Shown: positions 1 to 10,003 of the stretch, one piece after another
Layout: every line of letters starts with the position of its first letter
Numbering within the stretch: position 1 is the first letter of the stretch
Assembly (NCBI GenBank): GCA_937893835.1
Contig: CALCSS010000024.1
Location: forward strand, 1 to 62,854
Reading direction: 5' to 3'
From: an uncultured Fidelibacterota bacterium
Lineage (GTDB): Bacteria > Fidelibacterota > Marinisomatia > Marinisomatales > UBA1611
Length of the DNA stretch: 62,854 nucleotides
Notes under the pieces: generated by a model
What the model was told of the DNA's origin: nothing
Databases searched by the model: none
What the model saw: the letters and a program-made list of their open reading frames with translations, nothing else
Made by a program: the position numbers and the translations under genes

Positions 1-31
1 CATATGTTGAATATACTGGTGTTTCACTTCT

Positions 32-1138
32 TTACTGGGGAGTTAGATTTTGTGCTTCATCAACAATGAAAAATGATTTCTGTAGGCTTCTGCCTCTTAT
101 ATAAGCGAGAGGTGTTATCAATAACTTTTCTTGTTCTAGCATTTCAGTGATTCTAAAAGCGCGTTTGTCATTATGCTTAAATTGGTGGCGAATTACGGAT
201 AAATTATCAAATAGGGGCTGCATATAAGGGTCTAATTTGGATTGAATATCCCCCGGTAAGAATCCCAGGTCTCTGTTACTTAATGGGACGATTGGTCTTG
301 CAAGAAATATTTTTCTGAAGTCCTTACGTTTTTCAAGTGCGGCTGCCAGTGCCAACAATGTCTTTCCTGTACCAGCCTTACCGGATAAGGTTATCAAATG
401 AATACGATCATCCAACAACATATTCAACGCAAAGGATTGTTCAGCATTTCGAGGATGTATACCATAAGCATTTAGTTTATTGACCTGTACCATCTTCTTT
501 TCGAAAGGGTCATAGTATGCAAGGACAGATTTTTGTCCATTTCTAAGAATAAAATTTTCATTTGGCCTTGGCTTTTCAATTGATTTTAAATGTACAGTTT
601 CAATGCCGTTTGATTCGTAGACCATGTCAATTTCACTAGAACTCACATTTTCAATTAGTCTATTACCTGGATATATATCGCTTATGTTCTCAATGGCATC
701 GGACGTATAGTCTTCTGCCAAGAGCCCCAAAGAGCGAGCCTTTAGACGCACATTTGTATCCTTGGATACCAAGACCAACAGCCTGTCAGGGTTTTCTTCA
801 TGAAGTTTAAATGCACAATTAATGATCCTATGATCGGGGCAGTCATCTTTGAATGTTGCCTCTACATCAGGGTGCCAGTTATGGTTTACAACAACTTTTA
901 TCTTTCCATCAAATTGTTTTAACTCACCTTCATTGGTATCAATTGAAAGTTCATCCAGAAGTCTAAGAAATTCTCTAGCATTAAAATGTATCTGTTCATT
1001 ACCTCTTTTGAATTGGTCTAATTCCTCTAGAACAGAAATAGGAATTACAACCTCATTGTCTTCAAAATTTTGGATGCAAGTTGCGTCATGAAGGATGACA
1101 TTGGTGTCTATTACAAATATTTTATTTGTCATTTCCAT
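32..1138 (-). CDS. PIN-PhoH family ATPase (YlaK-type), C-terminus missing
   Basis: This is a cytoplasmic fusion of an N-terminal PIN ribonuclease-like domain with a PhoH-type P-loop ATPase. The PIN domain (about residues 5-150) opens with the acidic motif FVIDTNVILHD and also carries VLEELD and VSKDTNVRLKA. The ATPase part has Walker A (SGKAGTGKTLLALAAAL, about residues 252-268) and Walker B (FFIVDEAQNLTP) at the very end. Family members run about 440-470 aa, so some 80-100 residues that normally follow Walker B are absent. The frame hits TAA at 32-34, three codons after LTP. The bases beyond it can be read in another frame as E-V-K, the residues expected after LTPH, which suggests a small indel or contig-end error rather than a true short protein. 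Family assignment is secure; the function (RNA or stress related ATPase) is inferred. Confidence 0.85.
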   Translation of the reverse strand: MEMTNKIFVIDTNVILHDATCIQNFEDNEVVIPISVLEELDQFKRGNEQIHFNAREFLRLLDELSIDTNEGELKQFDGKIKVVVNHNWHPDVEATFKDDCPDHRIINCAFKLHEENPDRLLVLVSKDTNVRLKARSLGLLAEDYTSDAIENISDIYPGNRLIENVSSSEIDMVYESNGIETVHLKSIEKPRPNENFILRNGQKSVLAYYDPFEKKMVQVNKLNAYGIHPRNAEQSFALNMLLDDRIHLITLSGKAGTGKTLLALAAALEKRKDFRKIFLARPIVPLSNRDLGFLPGDIQSKLDPYMQPLFDNLSVIRHQFKHNDKRAFRITEMLEQEKLLITPLAYIRGRSLQKSFFIVDEAQNLTPQ

Positions 1139-1248
1139 GTGTTAGATAAAGATCACTATTTTGGTTCATGGACATCAGAAAAGTTAGCATATTAAATTAA
1201 TTTTTTTCAATTCACCTTGGTCTTCATTTTTGAAAATATTTTCATATT

Positions 1249-1500
1249 TTAGGGTATGAATTCAAACATGGCACCTAATATTTGGTAAAGTATAAGACTA
1301 TAAAGCAACGCTAAACCGAGCAATGCGGCAGGAGTGATTCTAAAACGAACACGAAATTGACTGTGTTCCTTTTTATGATCATAATACTCTATCAGTATCT
1401 CCAATGTGATCTTGCTCAGATAAATGCAAACGATATATAATATCAATAATATACCTTGATCAACTGCAGAAAGTGATTTTAGCCACTGGCCTAGACTCAT
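1249..1500 (-). CDS. Small two-helix membrane protein
   Basis: This 83-aa protein is not recognised. It has two hydrophobic stretches, about residues 14-31 (QGILLILYIVCIYLSKI) and 57-78 (TPAALLGLALLYSLILYQIL), separated by a charged, basic loop (YYDHKKEHSQFRVRFR). That is the layout of a small inner-membrane hairpin protein. Its ATG overlaps the stop of the upstream Nudix gene in an ATGA arrangement, so the two are probably co-transcribed and translationally coupled. A perfect 14-base palindrome (TGAAAATATTTTCA, 1231-1244) lies just past its stop codon. Nothing in the sequence points to a function. The overlap and clean reading frame make it likely to be real. Confidence 0.6.
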   Translation of the reverse strand: MSLGQWLKSLSAVDQGILLILYIVCIYLSKITLEILIEYYDHKKEHSQFRVRFRITPAALLGLALLYSLILYQILGAMFEFIP

Positions 1501-2117
1501 ATCCTGTCCTTTATAATATGTTTGAACTCAGATAATATCATTGAGGTTGCACCCCAAACCATTTCACCACCTAGCTCAAAATATGGCACTGTAACCGGTT
1601 GATTCGAAAAAATATCTTCTTTTAATTTACAGTTTTTTTCTAGTATCAGGTCATTGATCGAGACAGAAAATATGCGTTCTACCTCCTTGTCATGAATCAT
1701 AGTTTTTGGTTTTGTATCTGTCCATCCAATATATGGGAAAATCTCAAAATTAGATACTGGTACATAAAAGGAGGTCAAACGACCAATGATATTCATTTTA
1801 CTTTTGTTAATGCCTATCTCTTCATGCGTTTCTCGTATTGCAGCATCTATAAGTGATTCATTTTTTTCAACCATGCCTCCTGGTAAGGATATTTGCCCTT
1901 TATGATGTTCAACATTTTTACTACGTTTTGTTAGAAAAAAAAACCAATCTTCATTGAATGGATATAGTAACAGTAATACAGAGGCGGGTATTCCTTTCTC
2001 TCGATTTTCTTTTGATCTAAATCTGCGTGGTTTGACCATCATTTTTTCTTGGGCATTCTTGCCGGGAAGCACCTTATTTAAATTTTTCGAGAGATTTTCA
2101 ATAAATAATGGATTCAT
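1497..2117 (-). CDS. Nudix hydrolase, CoA pyrophosphatase type (NudL-like)
   Basis: This 206-aa Nudix hydrolase carries a full Nudix box at about residues 80-103: G at the start, E after five residues, then RETHEEIGI, which supplies the metal-binding glutamates. Just upstream is FFLTKRSKNVEHHKGQISLPGG, which matches the LLTxRSxxLRxHxGQxxFPGG signature that separates CoA pyrophosphatases from other Nudix families. The expected reaction is cleavage of CoA or acyl-CoA to 4'-phosphopantetheine and 3',5'-ADP in the cytoplasm. The first gene of a two-gene unit with the small membrane protein, it diverges from the HAD phosphatase gene across about 60 bases. Length is normal for the family. Substrate is inferred from the signature only. 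Confidence 0.85.
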   Translation of the reverse strand: MNPLFIENLSKNLNKVLPGKNAQEKMMVKPRRFRSKENREKGIPASVLLLLYPFNEDWFFFLTKRSKNVEHHKGQISLPGGMVEKNESLIDAAIRETHEEIGINKSKMNIIGRLTSFYVPVSNFEIFPYIGWTDTKPKTMIHDKEVERIFSVSINDLILEKNCKLKEDIFSNQPVTVPYFELGGEMVWGATSMILSEFKHIIKDRI

Positions 2118-2176
2118 AAGTAGAAAAGTTATCCCATTTTTAATTCTTCTACCCGAACTTTGATGCTGACAAAACT

Positions 2177-2815
2177 ATGAAATACAAACATATCATATGG
2201 GATTGGAATGGTACATTGCTTGATGACCGATGGCTTTGTGTAGAAGGGATCAATGAAAGTCTCAAAAAAAGATCACTACCTATTATTACAGAGGAAATAT
2301 ATAAGAAGGTCTTCTCATTTCCCGTAGAGGATTATTATGAAAGATTAGGGTTTGATTTCAAGCAAGAGCCATTTGAAGTTGCAGGAGATGAGTTTGTTGC
2401 ATACTATGCAAAGTTCTTTCATAAAACAAAACTCCACAATCAGGTTTCATCGGTCATAAAGGATATCAGTGCCGCTGGACTTAGTCAATCTATTCTTTCG
2501 GCTGGGAAACAGGAATATCTAAATGAATGGGTCAAAGTTCATGGACTATTAGACTATTTTACCATTATTCGTGGCATCGACAACCAATATGCAAGAGGGA
2601 AGGTGGAACTAGGAAAATCATTCATGAATGAACTTCCTTACGATAAGAAGGAGGTCGTTATGATAGGTGATACAGTCCATGATAGTGATGTTGCTACTGC
2701 AATGCACATAGATTGCCTATTAATTGATCATGGTCATATGGGTACTGAAAGGTTACAAAATACAGGGCGTAGGGTTTTTTCAAGAATGGGCCAGATCCTT
2801 GATTATTTGATCTAA
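2177..2815 (+). CDS. HAD-superfamily phosphatase, phosphoglycolate-phosphatase-like
   Basis: This 212-aa cytoplasmic HAD hydrolase has motif I near the N-terminus (WDWNGTLLDD, residues 8-17), motif II SILSAGKQ, a conserved Lys region (GKVELGKSF) and motif IV MIGDTVHDSDVA (about residues 161-172). An alpha-helical cap sits between motifs I and II (about residues 18-85). Motif I has Asn instead of the usual second Asp (DxN rather than DxD). This variant occurs in a recognisable HAD subgroup (DWNGTL) but should alter the general acid/base step, so activity on phosphate esters is not certain. The gene is monocistronic, diverges from the Nudix gene, and ends eight bases from the convergent CapA gene. 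The substrate is unknown. Confidence 0.8.
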   Translation: MKYKHIIWDWNGTLLDDRWLCVEGINESLKKRSLPIITEEIYKKVFSFPVEDYYERLGFDFKQEPFEVAGDEFVAYYAKFFHKTKLHNQVSSVIKDISAAGLSQSILSAGKQEYLNEWVKVHGLLDYFTIIRGIDNQYARGKVELGKSFMNELPYDKKEVVMIGDTVHDSDVATAMHIDCLLIDHGHMGTERLQNTGRRVFSRMGQILDYLI

Positions 2816-2822
2816 TTCTTAT

Positions 2823-5800
2823 TCAGTTTGCAAGATCTGAGATCAATAACACATCATATATATTGATCATTCCGTTCCAATCAATATCAGCAGCCAAGAA
2901 CTCGGCAGGCTGTAATTCAAAAAGACCTAATATGTAATTGACACATAATAGTGCATCTATATTTGAGATCGTACCATCACCATTGACATCACCCATCTCA
3001 TGCTGACCTGAGCCTGGAGCAAGTGCTACGACAGAGATGATTTGTTCATCTTCTTCACCTCCTATTCCATGTATATTCAGAGTTATCTCATAGATACCCG
3101 GTTCTTCACAAAAAAGAGAAGGAGTCTTTCCAACGCCAAAGGCCTCAGAGTCCAGAATCCAATTCCTTTCTCCAATAGGGCCTCTTGATTCATCAAAGAA
3201 ATGAAAATAACCTGGAGCTGATATGATATTTTGTGCCACTTTGGGAATTGCGTTGAGAGGGTCTAGGTCTCCCAGAATAGTATTCTCTACTTGTATTGCA
3301 AACTGGTTTGTTTGTTCCTGGTCATAAAAAACTTGTATGTAATCGTAATCATTTGGATAAGGAATTGATATTGGATATTCTGAAATCAATTCTAGAGTAT
3401 CCCATTCAATAAGTCCAACATCATCAAACCAAGAATAGGCAATACCGGAGTCAGGAATGTCACTATTCGCTCTAATATCAAAAAATTCTACATCTTGATC
3501 ACTGGGGATGTCTCCCCAATATCTTTGCCATGTGTATGTACCTGAAATTGAATCACCCATGGATGATGTAAATAGACTTTCTCCTGTTCGTCCAATTGCG
3601 CATCTTACCTCAAGAGTTACATTCTTTGCATTTTCTGTTTTTATGAAACCATGTATCGTATGTTCAAATTGATTGTTGAAGGGAATACGGTCTTCTAGAT
3701 CTGTCACAATATTATCAGGAGAGTCAGAGGATCTTATATGCAAGAGTCCTTTATTCCCTCTACGATATATTGAATCTTGAATAACTTCATTGTCACTATT
3801 CACATTCCATAGGCTACTGCCTTCATCTTCAAAATTTTTCATCCAGACCTTCTCTCTTCCGAGTCTGAAATGCGTTATGCTAGAATTGCCATTTGATATT
3901 TTTGAGACACTACCAGCATCAGATAATGGTATAGGGCCTGATTGAAAATATTCCTCTTCATTGAAAATGATGGACTTGGAATTCATTACCCAAGCATTAT
4001 ATTGAATTGTTTCAACTGAAATTAAAGATGTGTCCATGATCACATATGCTCTTTGATTGTCTTTATCTATGTGTAGGTAGGTGTTGAGTTCCTTGGAAAG
4101 TTTAGCGATGTGATCAAGGATCTGATTACCCAATTCACCTTTAGCTGGTACTGTCAGATAATCATCAATGTAGACTGGGTCAATGACAAAATCAATGAAC
4201 CCTGATTCATCTGCCTCTGAATTGAGGATCATTGATGGATAGGTCTCAGGATAATTTAGATCAAAGATGAAATTACCTAATGAATGGGCGATCAACTTAC
4301 CCTGATAGACCTCTACACCTTGTATAATGTGTGGGTGATGTACAATGACAAGGTCAGCACCTTCATCTATAGCAAAATGCCTTATGGCCCTATCCCACAT
4401 TTTTGGTCGATCCAACCTCCAAGAGTAGTCATCAATTTCAGTCCCATAGCGAGGGACCATTTCAAATCCACTTGAACTTGCAGGGTTGGTCCTAAGATTC
4501 TCAAATACCTCGGGAAGAGAGAATGAATCATAATCAGATCCTGGTGAATAAGAATATTCACTACCTGCATGCATCTCAATGACGATCAGATCTGCCAAGC
4601 CATCAACAGATTGAATCTGTTGTCTTAGATAATATGGTGTCATATAGGCAAAGCCAGACTTGTTCTCGCCAGCATTGAGGTAGGGTTGGTAATTGTTATA
4701 TTGACCCGTACGATCACTTGATGCCAAAAATGCGACAACTTGACCCTTGATGGATCTAGTGGCGGGGAGATATGCCTCATAACTATTCATACCAGCACCT
4801 GAATGAAGGATTCCTGCTTCATTCAGTATATTTTGAGTCTGTGTCATTGCAGGCTCCATATAATCTAATATATGGTTATTGGCCAAGGAAACAACATCAA
4901 TCCCGCCATAGACCAAGCCACTGACATTTTCTGGTGCACAACGAAAAATGATGCTCTTGGTCGGATGGGGATAGCCTTGATCTGATAGAGGGATCTCCAG
5001 ATTGGCAATGGATAGATCAGCAGCCATTCCAAGTAGATCTCTTGTAGGTTCAAATAATGCTTGAACGCCTTGAGTTGTGATGATTCCATCATTGTCCTCA
5101 AATCTTCTTCCCATCATGATGTCTCCAACAAAATTCATTGTGATGGGGAAGGTTGAACTTCCTTGGTCCACCTCTATTGTTGTTGATGACCATCCTTGTT
5201 GTCCGGTCTCATCTTCAACGGTTAATATGACAGTATATTCATGGTCATCCTCAACTAGGTAATCATGATGTGGGTTGGGTTCATTTGATGTGCTGCCATC
5301 ACCAAACTCCCAATGATAGGAGAATGCATATGAGTCTGTATCTTGTACCACTGAATTAAAAGAGGCTGACAGCATTTGGCTGTGGTTTTGATTGCGTACA
5401 TCGTCTAATTCATAGCTAATTGATACGGTAGGACTGATTGCGAGATCTGCTGTTATATCTCGAATCATACTAAAATGGATACTCCCTGGGATGCTGGTTG
5501 TATCATCATGATCATTGATAAATTGAATCTCATTTATTGCTGACAATGAGTCATGCCAAGCCAACCAATCATTCCCTAATGGGAGCCTATAAGAATTCCA
5601 ATTACCTATCTCATTCGATCCCTGATAAACCGGAATCCATTGTTCTATGTCCAAGGTCTCTAAGCCAGTGAGTGAATATCGAATAAGATCAATCCCATTT
5701 GAAAAACCAATGGCCTGAATTTCAGATAGACTATCAGTTCTTGAAAAAAGTTGTAGAATGGTTCCTGAGTCAGGGGTAAATGGTTCGATCTGAATTGATT

Positions 5801-7577
5801 TCCAGCTATTTCCAAAGAGAACAAGACTATGACTGTTCCCGGGGATCGTGTTCAATGAATCTATACCATAGGCTTCTTGATCAACATCCTCATCCGAAAT
5901 GCTTTCAAAAATATTTATCTGCTCAAAGTCCAAAAGAGTGTCAGGATGTTCATGCCCAGGGAGTAGATTTGATACTATTTGAGACCAAGATCCTGTATTG
6001 TCAAAGTAATCCACACCACGAATTCTAAACCACCACTGTTCTGTATTATTGAGGCCAGATAATGTCTGATGGTCTTGCCGCATGTATTGCAGTTGATCGT
6101 GGTCTGAAAGGTCAAATGAGAGTGGAGCGTTAAACGAAGTGTCTACATCTGCCTCGATCTGAAATGATCTAAAATTGGTATCATCTGTTGGCGTCCAGGT
6201 CAAGTAGACCTGCTCGGAGTTATCCATATTATATGCTCTAATAAATTCAATTGAATCAGGAGCAATATTATCAGGAATCGATTCCCAGTGGGATAGGTAT
6301 AGCTCTGTGGCGTCAATGAATGGTTGATAATATTCTCTTATCATTGAAAAATTATCAATATTAGTGGGGTAGGACCCATTACCATATACAGCCTCATCTG
6401 ATATGCCGGTACTATCAAAGAGCATGGGCTTTTCGTCCAATTCCACATGGATCCAGGGCTCATAGACGGAATAACCATTGGTCAAGCCTTGAAGATCGAG
6501 CATTTGTATTCCATTTGATGGTCCTCTCAATTCTGTGGCTAATGTAATGGGGAACTCGGTTTCTCCATTATCATATACGCATTGATCATCATAGAATACT
6601 TCATAATATTCCGTAACATGTAGGGAGTTGGTATTACCAAACTGACCTTGATCAATAGGATACTCTGATGTGAAATTTATTATGTCAAAGTGATCTTCTG
6701 TAATATCCCGGATAGGTTTTGTAGTAAATGAATTTTGTGATCCAGCTGCAACAATAATTGATTTACGAGGTGCGTGAGATTCATTATCAAAACTATGTAT
6801 TGCAAAAACAAGAGGCCAATGGGGATTAATGCCTACTAATGGATGCACGGCTGCCTCTTGAAATTTTTGAAATATTGTGTTGGGGTAGCGAGAAGGGTCT
6901 GACAATGACTTGCTATTTGAATAATTACCAATTCCGGTCCATAAAACTTCTCTACCTGCACCATTGATCATGAATGCAAAGGCATTGGTCTTTAGAAATA
7001 TATCAATAGCAATATAAGGAGCAATAAAATCATCGCAGGGGTGAGGGACCTGGATGATCACTTGTTCTCGTGTCGCTTGAGGATTAATAATATACATTCC
7101 CCATCCATTTCGAAAACTGCCTATTACGTCGTCCAGATCATTATCAGATTGGTTCGAGTCAATAAAGCTAGTATCCAATTGTTCTCTAATTATATGAAAT
7201 ACTCGATTATAGATAGTGTCTTCAAAAATAACCAACTCATAATAGAAAGACTCGATAGAATCCTGTAGTAATGAATCAACAAGCGTTGTATCCCCTAGGA
7301 TAAATCCAGAAAAAATATCTTCCCAATAACTTAGAATTGGATCGCCAAACTCTAATTTATTATAATTCCCAAAACCAGTTGTTTGCACATCTAACCAGTC
7401 TGGACCATAATCATTAAATCCCTCGCTAGCTATACCTTCTGTGACGTGACTAACCCAATTATCGTATGATGAGCCTGGTGAGTGACCTCCTATAAATTCA
7501 GATAGTTCACCCGTCTCATGAATGATATTCGCGAGTGAAAGACTTATACTGAGCGCACTGATAAAAATCCATTTCAT
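2823..7577 (-). CDS. Giant secreted CapA-type metallophosphoesterase-fold protein with FN3, PKD and dockerin-like domains
   Basis: This 1584-aa secreted protein begins with a signal peptide (residues 1-17). Residues ~20-430 form a domain I do not recognise; it contains IIQVPHPCDDFIAP, loosely like N-formylglutamate amidohydrolases. An FN3-like domain follows (~435-525), then a PKD domain (~735-805, with HWEFGDGS). Residues ~815-1120 are a CapA/poly-gamma-glutamate capsule family domain with FVGDIMMGR, ANLEIPLSD, SLANNHILDY, VIEMHAG and HHPHIIQG, the metal-ligand motifs of the calcineurin fold. After further beta-sandwich material, the C-terminus (~1520-1584) has two EF-hand loops of dockerin type (GDVNGDGTISNIDALLC and ADIDWNGMINIYDVLLI) and no sorting module. 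It is the last gene of the minus-strand run, 100 bases after the TBDR gene. Its role at the cell surface is unknown; the CapA assignment is firm. Confidence 0.75.
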   Translation of the reverse strand: MKWIFISALSISLSLANIIHETGELSEFIGGHSPGSSYDNWVSHVTEGIASEGFNDYGPDWLDVQTTGFGNYNKLEFGDPILSYWEDIFSGFILGDTTLVDSLLQDSIESFYYELVIFEDTIYNRVFHIIREQLDTSFIDSNQSDNDLDDVIGSFRNGWGMYIINPQATREQVIIQVPHPCDDFIAPYIAIDIFLKTNAFAFMINGAGREVLWTGIGNYSNSKSLSDPSRYPNTIFQKFQEAAVHPLVGINPHWPLVFAIHSFDNESHAPRKSIIVAAGSQNSFTTKPIRDITEDHFDIINFTSEYPIDQGQFGNTNSLHVTEYYEVFYDDQCVYDNGETEFPITLATELRGPSNGIQMLDLQGLTNGYSVYEPWIHVELDEKPMLFDSTGISDEAVYGNGSYPTNIDNFSMIREYYQPFIDATELYLSHWESIPDNIAPDSIEFIRAYNMDNSEQVYLTWTPTDDTNFRSFQIEADVDTSFNAPLSFDLSDHDQLQYMRQDHQTLSGLNNTEQWWFRIRGVDYFDNTGSWSQIVSNLLPGHEHPDTLLDFEQINIFESISDEDVDQEAYGIDSLNTIPGNSHSLVLFGNSWKSIQIEPFTPDSGTILQLFSRTDSLSEIQAIGFSNGIDLIRYSLTGLETLDIEQWIPVYQGSNEIGNWNSYRLPLGNDWLAWHDSLSAINEIQFINDHDDTTSIPGSIHFSMIRDITADLAISPTVSISYELDDVRNQNHSQMLSASFNSVVQDTDSYAFSYHWEFGDGSTSNEPNPHHDYLVEDDHEYTVILTVEDETGQQGWSSTTIEVDQGSSTFPITMNFVGDIMMGRRFEDNDGIITTQGVQALFEPTRDLLGMAADLSIANLEIPLSDQGYPHPTKSIIFRCAPENVSGLVYGGIDVVSLANNHILDYMEPAMTQTQNILNEAGILHSGAGMNSYEAYLPATRSIKGQVVAFLASSDRTGQYNNYQPYLNAGENKSGFAYMTPYYLRQQIQSVDGLADLIVIEMHAGSEYSYSPGSDYDSFSLPEVFENLRTNPASSSGFEMVPRYGTEIDDYSWRLDRPKMWDRAIRHFAIDEGADLVIVHHPHIIQGVEVYQGKLIAHSLGNFIFDLNYPETYPSMILNSEADESGFIDFVIDPVYIDDYLTVPAKGELGNQILDHIAKLSKELNTYLHIDKDNQRAYVIMDTSLISVETIQYNAWVMNSKSIIFNEEEYFQSGPIPLSDAGSVSKISNGNSSITHFRLGREKVWMKNFEDEGSSLWNVNSDNEVIQDSIYRRGNKGLLHIRSSDSPDNIVTDLEDRIPFNNQFEHTIHGFIKTENAKNVTLEVRCAIGRTGESLFTSSMGDSISGTYTWQRYWGDIPSDQDVEFFDIRANSDIPDSGIAYSWFDDVGLIEWDTLELISEYPISIPYPNDYDYIQVFYDQEQTNQFAIQVENTILGDLDPLNAIPKVAQNIISAPGYFHFFDESRGPIGERNWILDSEAFGVGKTPSLFCEEPGIYEITLNIHGIGGEEDEQIISVVALAPGSGQHEMGDVNGDGTISNIDALLCVNYILGLFELQPAEFLAADIDWNGMINIYDVLLISDLAN

Positions 7578-7652
7578 TATACTAATACAGAATAAGAAAC
7601 TAAATATATTGTCCTATTGATGAATAAATAAAATGATCTAATTGTTTATATC

Positions 7653-7672
7653 TAATCGTTCATTAACGATTA
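7653..7672 (-). terminator. Possible hairpin between TBDR and CapA genes
   Basis: An 8-bp perfect inverted repeat (TAATCGTT, loop CATT, AACGATTA) sits just downstream of the TBDR stop on the minus strand. There is no clear T-run after it, so it could be a weak terminator, an mRNA-stabilising hairpin or chance in AT-rich DNA. Confidence 0.3.
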
Positions 7673-7677
7673 TCTTA

Positions 7678-9951
7678 TTAAAATTCAATACCGAGTCCTA
7701 CTACCGGGATGGTGCTAAAATAAGCAATTTTTCCAATATTATTATTTACGCGGCTATAAAAATAGGTCTCTATGTTCTCTCTGTTATATGTATTCCACAC
7801 CTCAAAAAACAAAACAAGATTAGAACGTTTAAGATTATATCTTTTTTCATAGTGGATAAAGAGCGAATGATAGTCCGGAGTTCTATCTTTGTTGAACTCA
7901 TCCAGGTATAATATTTGTTCATCAGCGAGTACTGAAGCATTCAGATCGATCGGTGTATAAGGACGCCCTCCGAAGTACGACCATCTGATAGAGATCTCCC
8001 AGTCTGTATTAGGCCTATATCCACCAACAATATTAAAAATGTATCGATAGTTGTGGTTCCTATTTCGTTTTATTCCATTGTAATCAGTAAAGGTCGAATT
8101 AAACATGGAACCGCCAACAAGACCATAAAAGTTTTCGGCTTTCTTTTTTTGGATCAGAATTTCTAATCCATCAGATAGCGCAGTCCCACTAGATACAATT
8201 CCATTATACATGCGAAGCTCATCAAATAAGAATGTAGGATCATTGTGAAGAGTTGCATCAGGTAATATCGGACTATTAGTATATTCTTTTTGATAGGCAG
8301 ATAATGAAAGTTTTGTGGATGGTGTGATCATATGTTCCAGGCTTAGAGAATGCTGATAAGCATTTACACTTTTCAATTTATTTGATGCATCATTTGCAAT
8401 ATAGATAGGTGGAGGATTTTGATTATAGACTCCAGCATTGAATACAATATTTGTTTTTCCTCTAATGATCTCATAGTCAAGATTGATCCTAGGAGACCAT
8501 AGATTGATCTTTTCGTAATCATTGTGATCTAAACGAAATCCAGTGGAAAAGATCAGTCTTGAAAATAAATTCTTTTTTAGCGTTAAAAATGCTGCATAGT
8601 TAGTGGTTTTAACGACCCTATCAAACGCGATCTCATTTATAAAAAATTCGCTTTTTGTTAGTTTGCGATAATAATCATAATATGTTTTATTTACCTCCGC
8701 ATCAAAACCAAACTCCATTTTAGACCCTGGTCCTAATTTTAAATGATTTACTTGGCGTATATTCTTAATATCTGTATCCTCAATAATATTAAATACTTTT
8801 TTTCCTGTATTGATATTTAAAAAGTGAGCATCTGAATTTTTTGTTGAATTGGAAATACTAGTATTTGTATATGCTCTATTGTTCCAGATATGTTTGTAGT
8901 TAATTCCTATTGTATTTTGATCATTCTTTAATTTTCCATGTTCTGTTTCTCCAACATCAATAGCACCATCAATATCTCTATCATATACACTTCCTCCATT
9001 GACCATTAGTATTGAAAAAGCATTATAGATATTTGGCCTAAACTCTAACTTGGCCTGGAAATCACTATAGGAGGGCATTCCACCGCTAGCATTTATTGCA
9101 TTAGCTAAAAGATCAAGATAACTCATCCTGTACGATGCAATGTAGGTAGATCGATCACTTAATGGTCCTTCAATTAATAAACTAAGACCTCCAACTCCAA
9201 CAAATCCTTCACCCTCGATATTTTCTCTGTTTCCAGATCGGTATGTAATATCTCCAAAACTTGATAGCTTATTGCCATATTTAGATGAGAAACCATTACT
9301 GAAAAAATCAAGACTCTCTACCATATCACTATTGATCAATCCAACAGGGCCATTCGATCTGCCATCGGCCTGTTTAAAGTGGGATACGCTTGGAATTGGA
9401 ATATTATCAATGATAAAACCATTTTCAGTTGGTCCGCCTCCTCTTACCATCATATCCTGACGGTTTTCACCTACACTTGCAACACTTGGTAAGGTGTTAA
9501 TAATTCGGCTGATCTCCTGTCCAGTACCAGGATATCTTCTTAATTCATCTCTATTAAATGATACGACCTGGTACTCTTTTATCATGGAACGTTCAAAGTA
9601 TGACTCCTCAACGATAACATCATCAATTTGAATCACAGAAGATTCAAGTTTAATATTTAAAAATTCATAGCCATTAGGCCGTACCCATATATCAGCCTTA
9701 TTCTGTGTTTTGTAACCCATAAAGCTGATCGTAACTGTGTAGTCACCCATTGGTATTTGATTAATAGTGAAATAGCCTTCCTCGTCTGAGACCGATCCGA
9801 TATTAGTGGATTTAATTATTATATTTGCACCGATCAAAGGCAGCTGGCTATCAGCGTCTAGGACCCTTCCCTTTACTATACCTGGAGGGTCAGACTGACA
9901 AAGTAAAAAACTGCTGAAAATTATTATAAATAAGAAATATTTTATTCGCAT
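7678..9951 (-). CDS. TonB-dependent outer-membrane receptor with CarboxypepD_reg-like domain
   Basis: This 757-aa outer-membrane receptor has a signal peptide (residues 1-20, ending LLCQSD). A carboxypeptidase-regulatory-like beta-sandwich follows (about 23-108: GIVKGRVLDADSQLPLIGANI, DEEGYFTINQIPMGDYTVTISFMGY). The plug (about 120-235) has GTGQEISRIINTLPSVASV and RGGGPTENGFIIDNIP, and the rest is a beta-barrel ending in IPVVGLGIEF with a terminal aromatic residue. It lies between the CotH-type gene (52 bases upstream) and the CapA gene on the same strand, in the run started by the lacI and GH3 genes. That context makes a glycan or glycan-associated ligand plausible, but no substrate can be read from the sequence. 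No SusD homologue is adjacent. Confidence 0.85.
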   Translation of the reverse strand: MRIKYFLFIIIFSSFLLCQSDPPGIVKGRVLDADSQLPLIGANIIIKSTNIGSVSDEEGYFTINQIPMGDYTVTISFMGYKTQNKADIWVRPNGYEFLNIKLESSVIQIDDVIVEESYFERSMIKEYQVVSFNRDELRRYPGTGQEISRIINTLPSVASVGENRQDMMVRGGGPTENGFIIDNIPIPSVSHFKQADGRSNGPVGLINSDMVESLDFFSNGFSSKYGNKLSSFGDITYRSGNRENIEGEGFVGVGGLSLLIEGPLSDRSTYIASYRMSYLDLLANAINASGGMPSYSDFQAKLEFRPNIYNAFSILMVNGGSVYDRDIDGAIDVGETEHGKLKNDQNTIGINYKHIWNNRAYTNTSISNSTKNSDAHFLNINTGKKVFNIIEDTDIKNIRQVNHLKLGPGSKMEFGFDAEVNKTYYDYYRKLTKSEFFINEIAFDRVVKTTNYAAFLTLKKNLFSRLIFSTGFRLDHNDYEKINLWSPRINLDYEIIRGKTNIVFNAGVYNQNPPPIYIANDASNKLKSVNAYQHSLSLEHMITPSTKLSLSAYQKEYTNSPILPDATLHNDPTFLFDELRMYNGIVSSGTALSDGLEILIQKKKAENFYGLVGGSMFNSTFTDYNGIKRNRNHNYRYIFNIVGGYRPNTDWEISIRWSYFGGRPYTPIDLNASVLADEQILYLDEFNKDRTPDYHSLFIHYEKRYNLKRSNLVLFFEVWNTYNRENIETYFYSRVNNNIGKIAYFSTIPVVGLGIEF

Positions 9952-10003
9952 AGAGATGAATGGTTTATGTATGATAGATATTTAAAGCGGAAATCTGATA
10001 TAA

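Noticed and set aside
1231..1244. TGAAAATATTTTCA palindrome as an operator
   Set aside because: It lies directly downstream of a stop codon in strongly AT-rich DNA, with no T-run and no regulator nearby; chance is likely.
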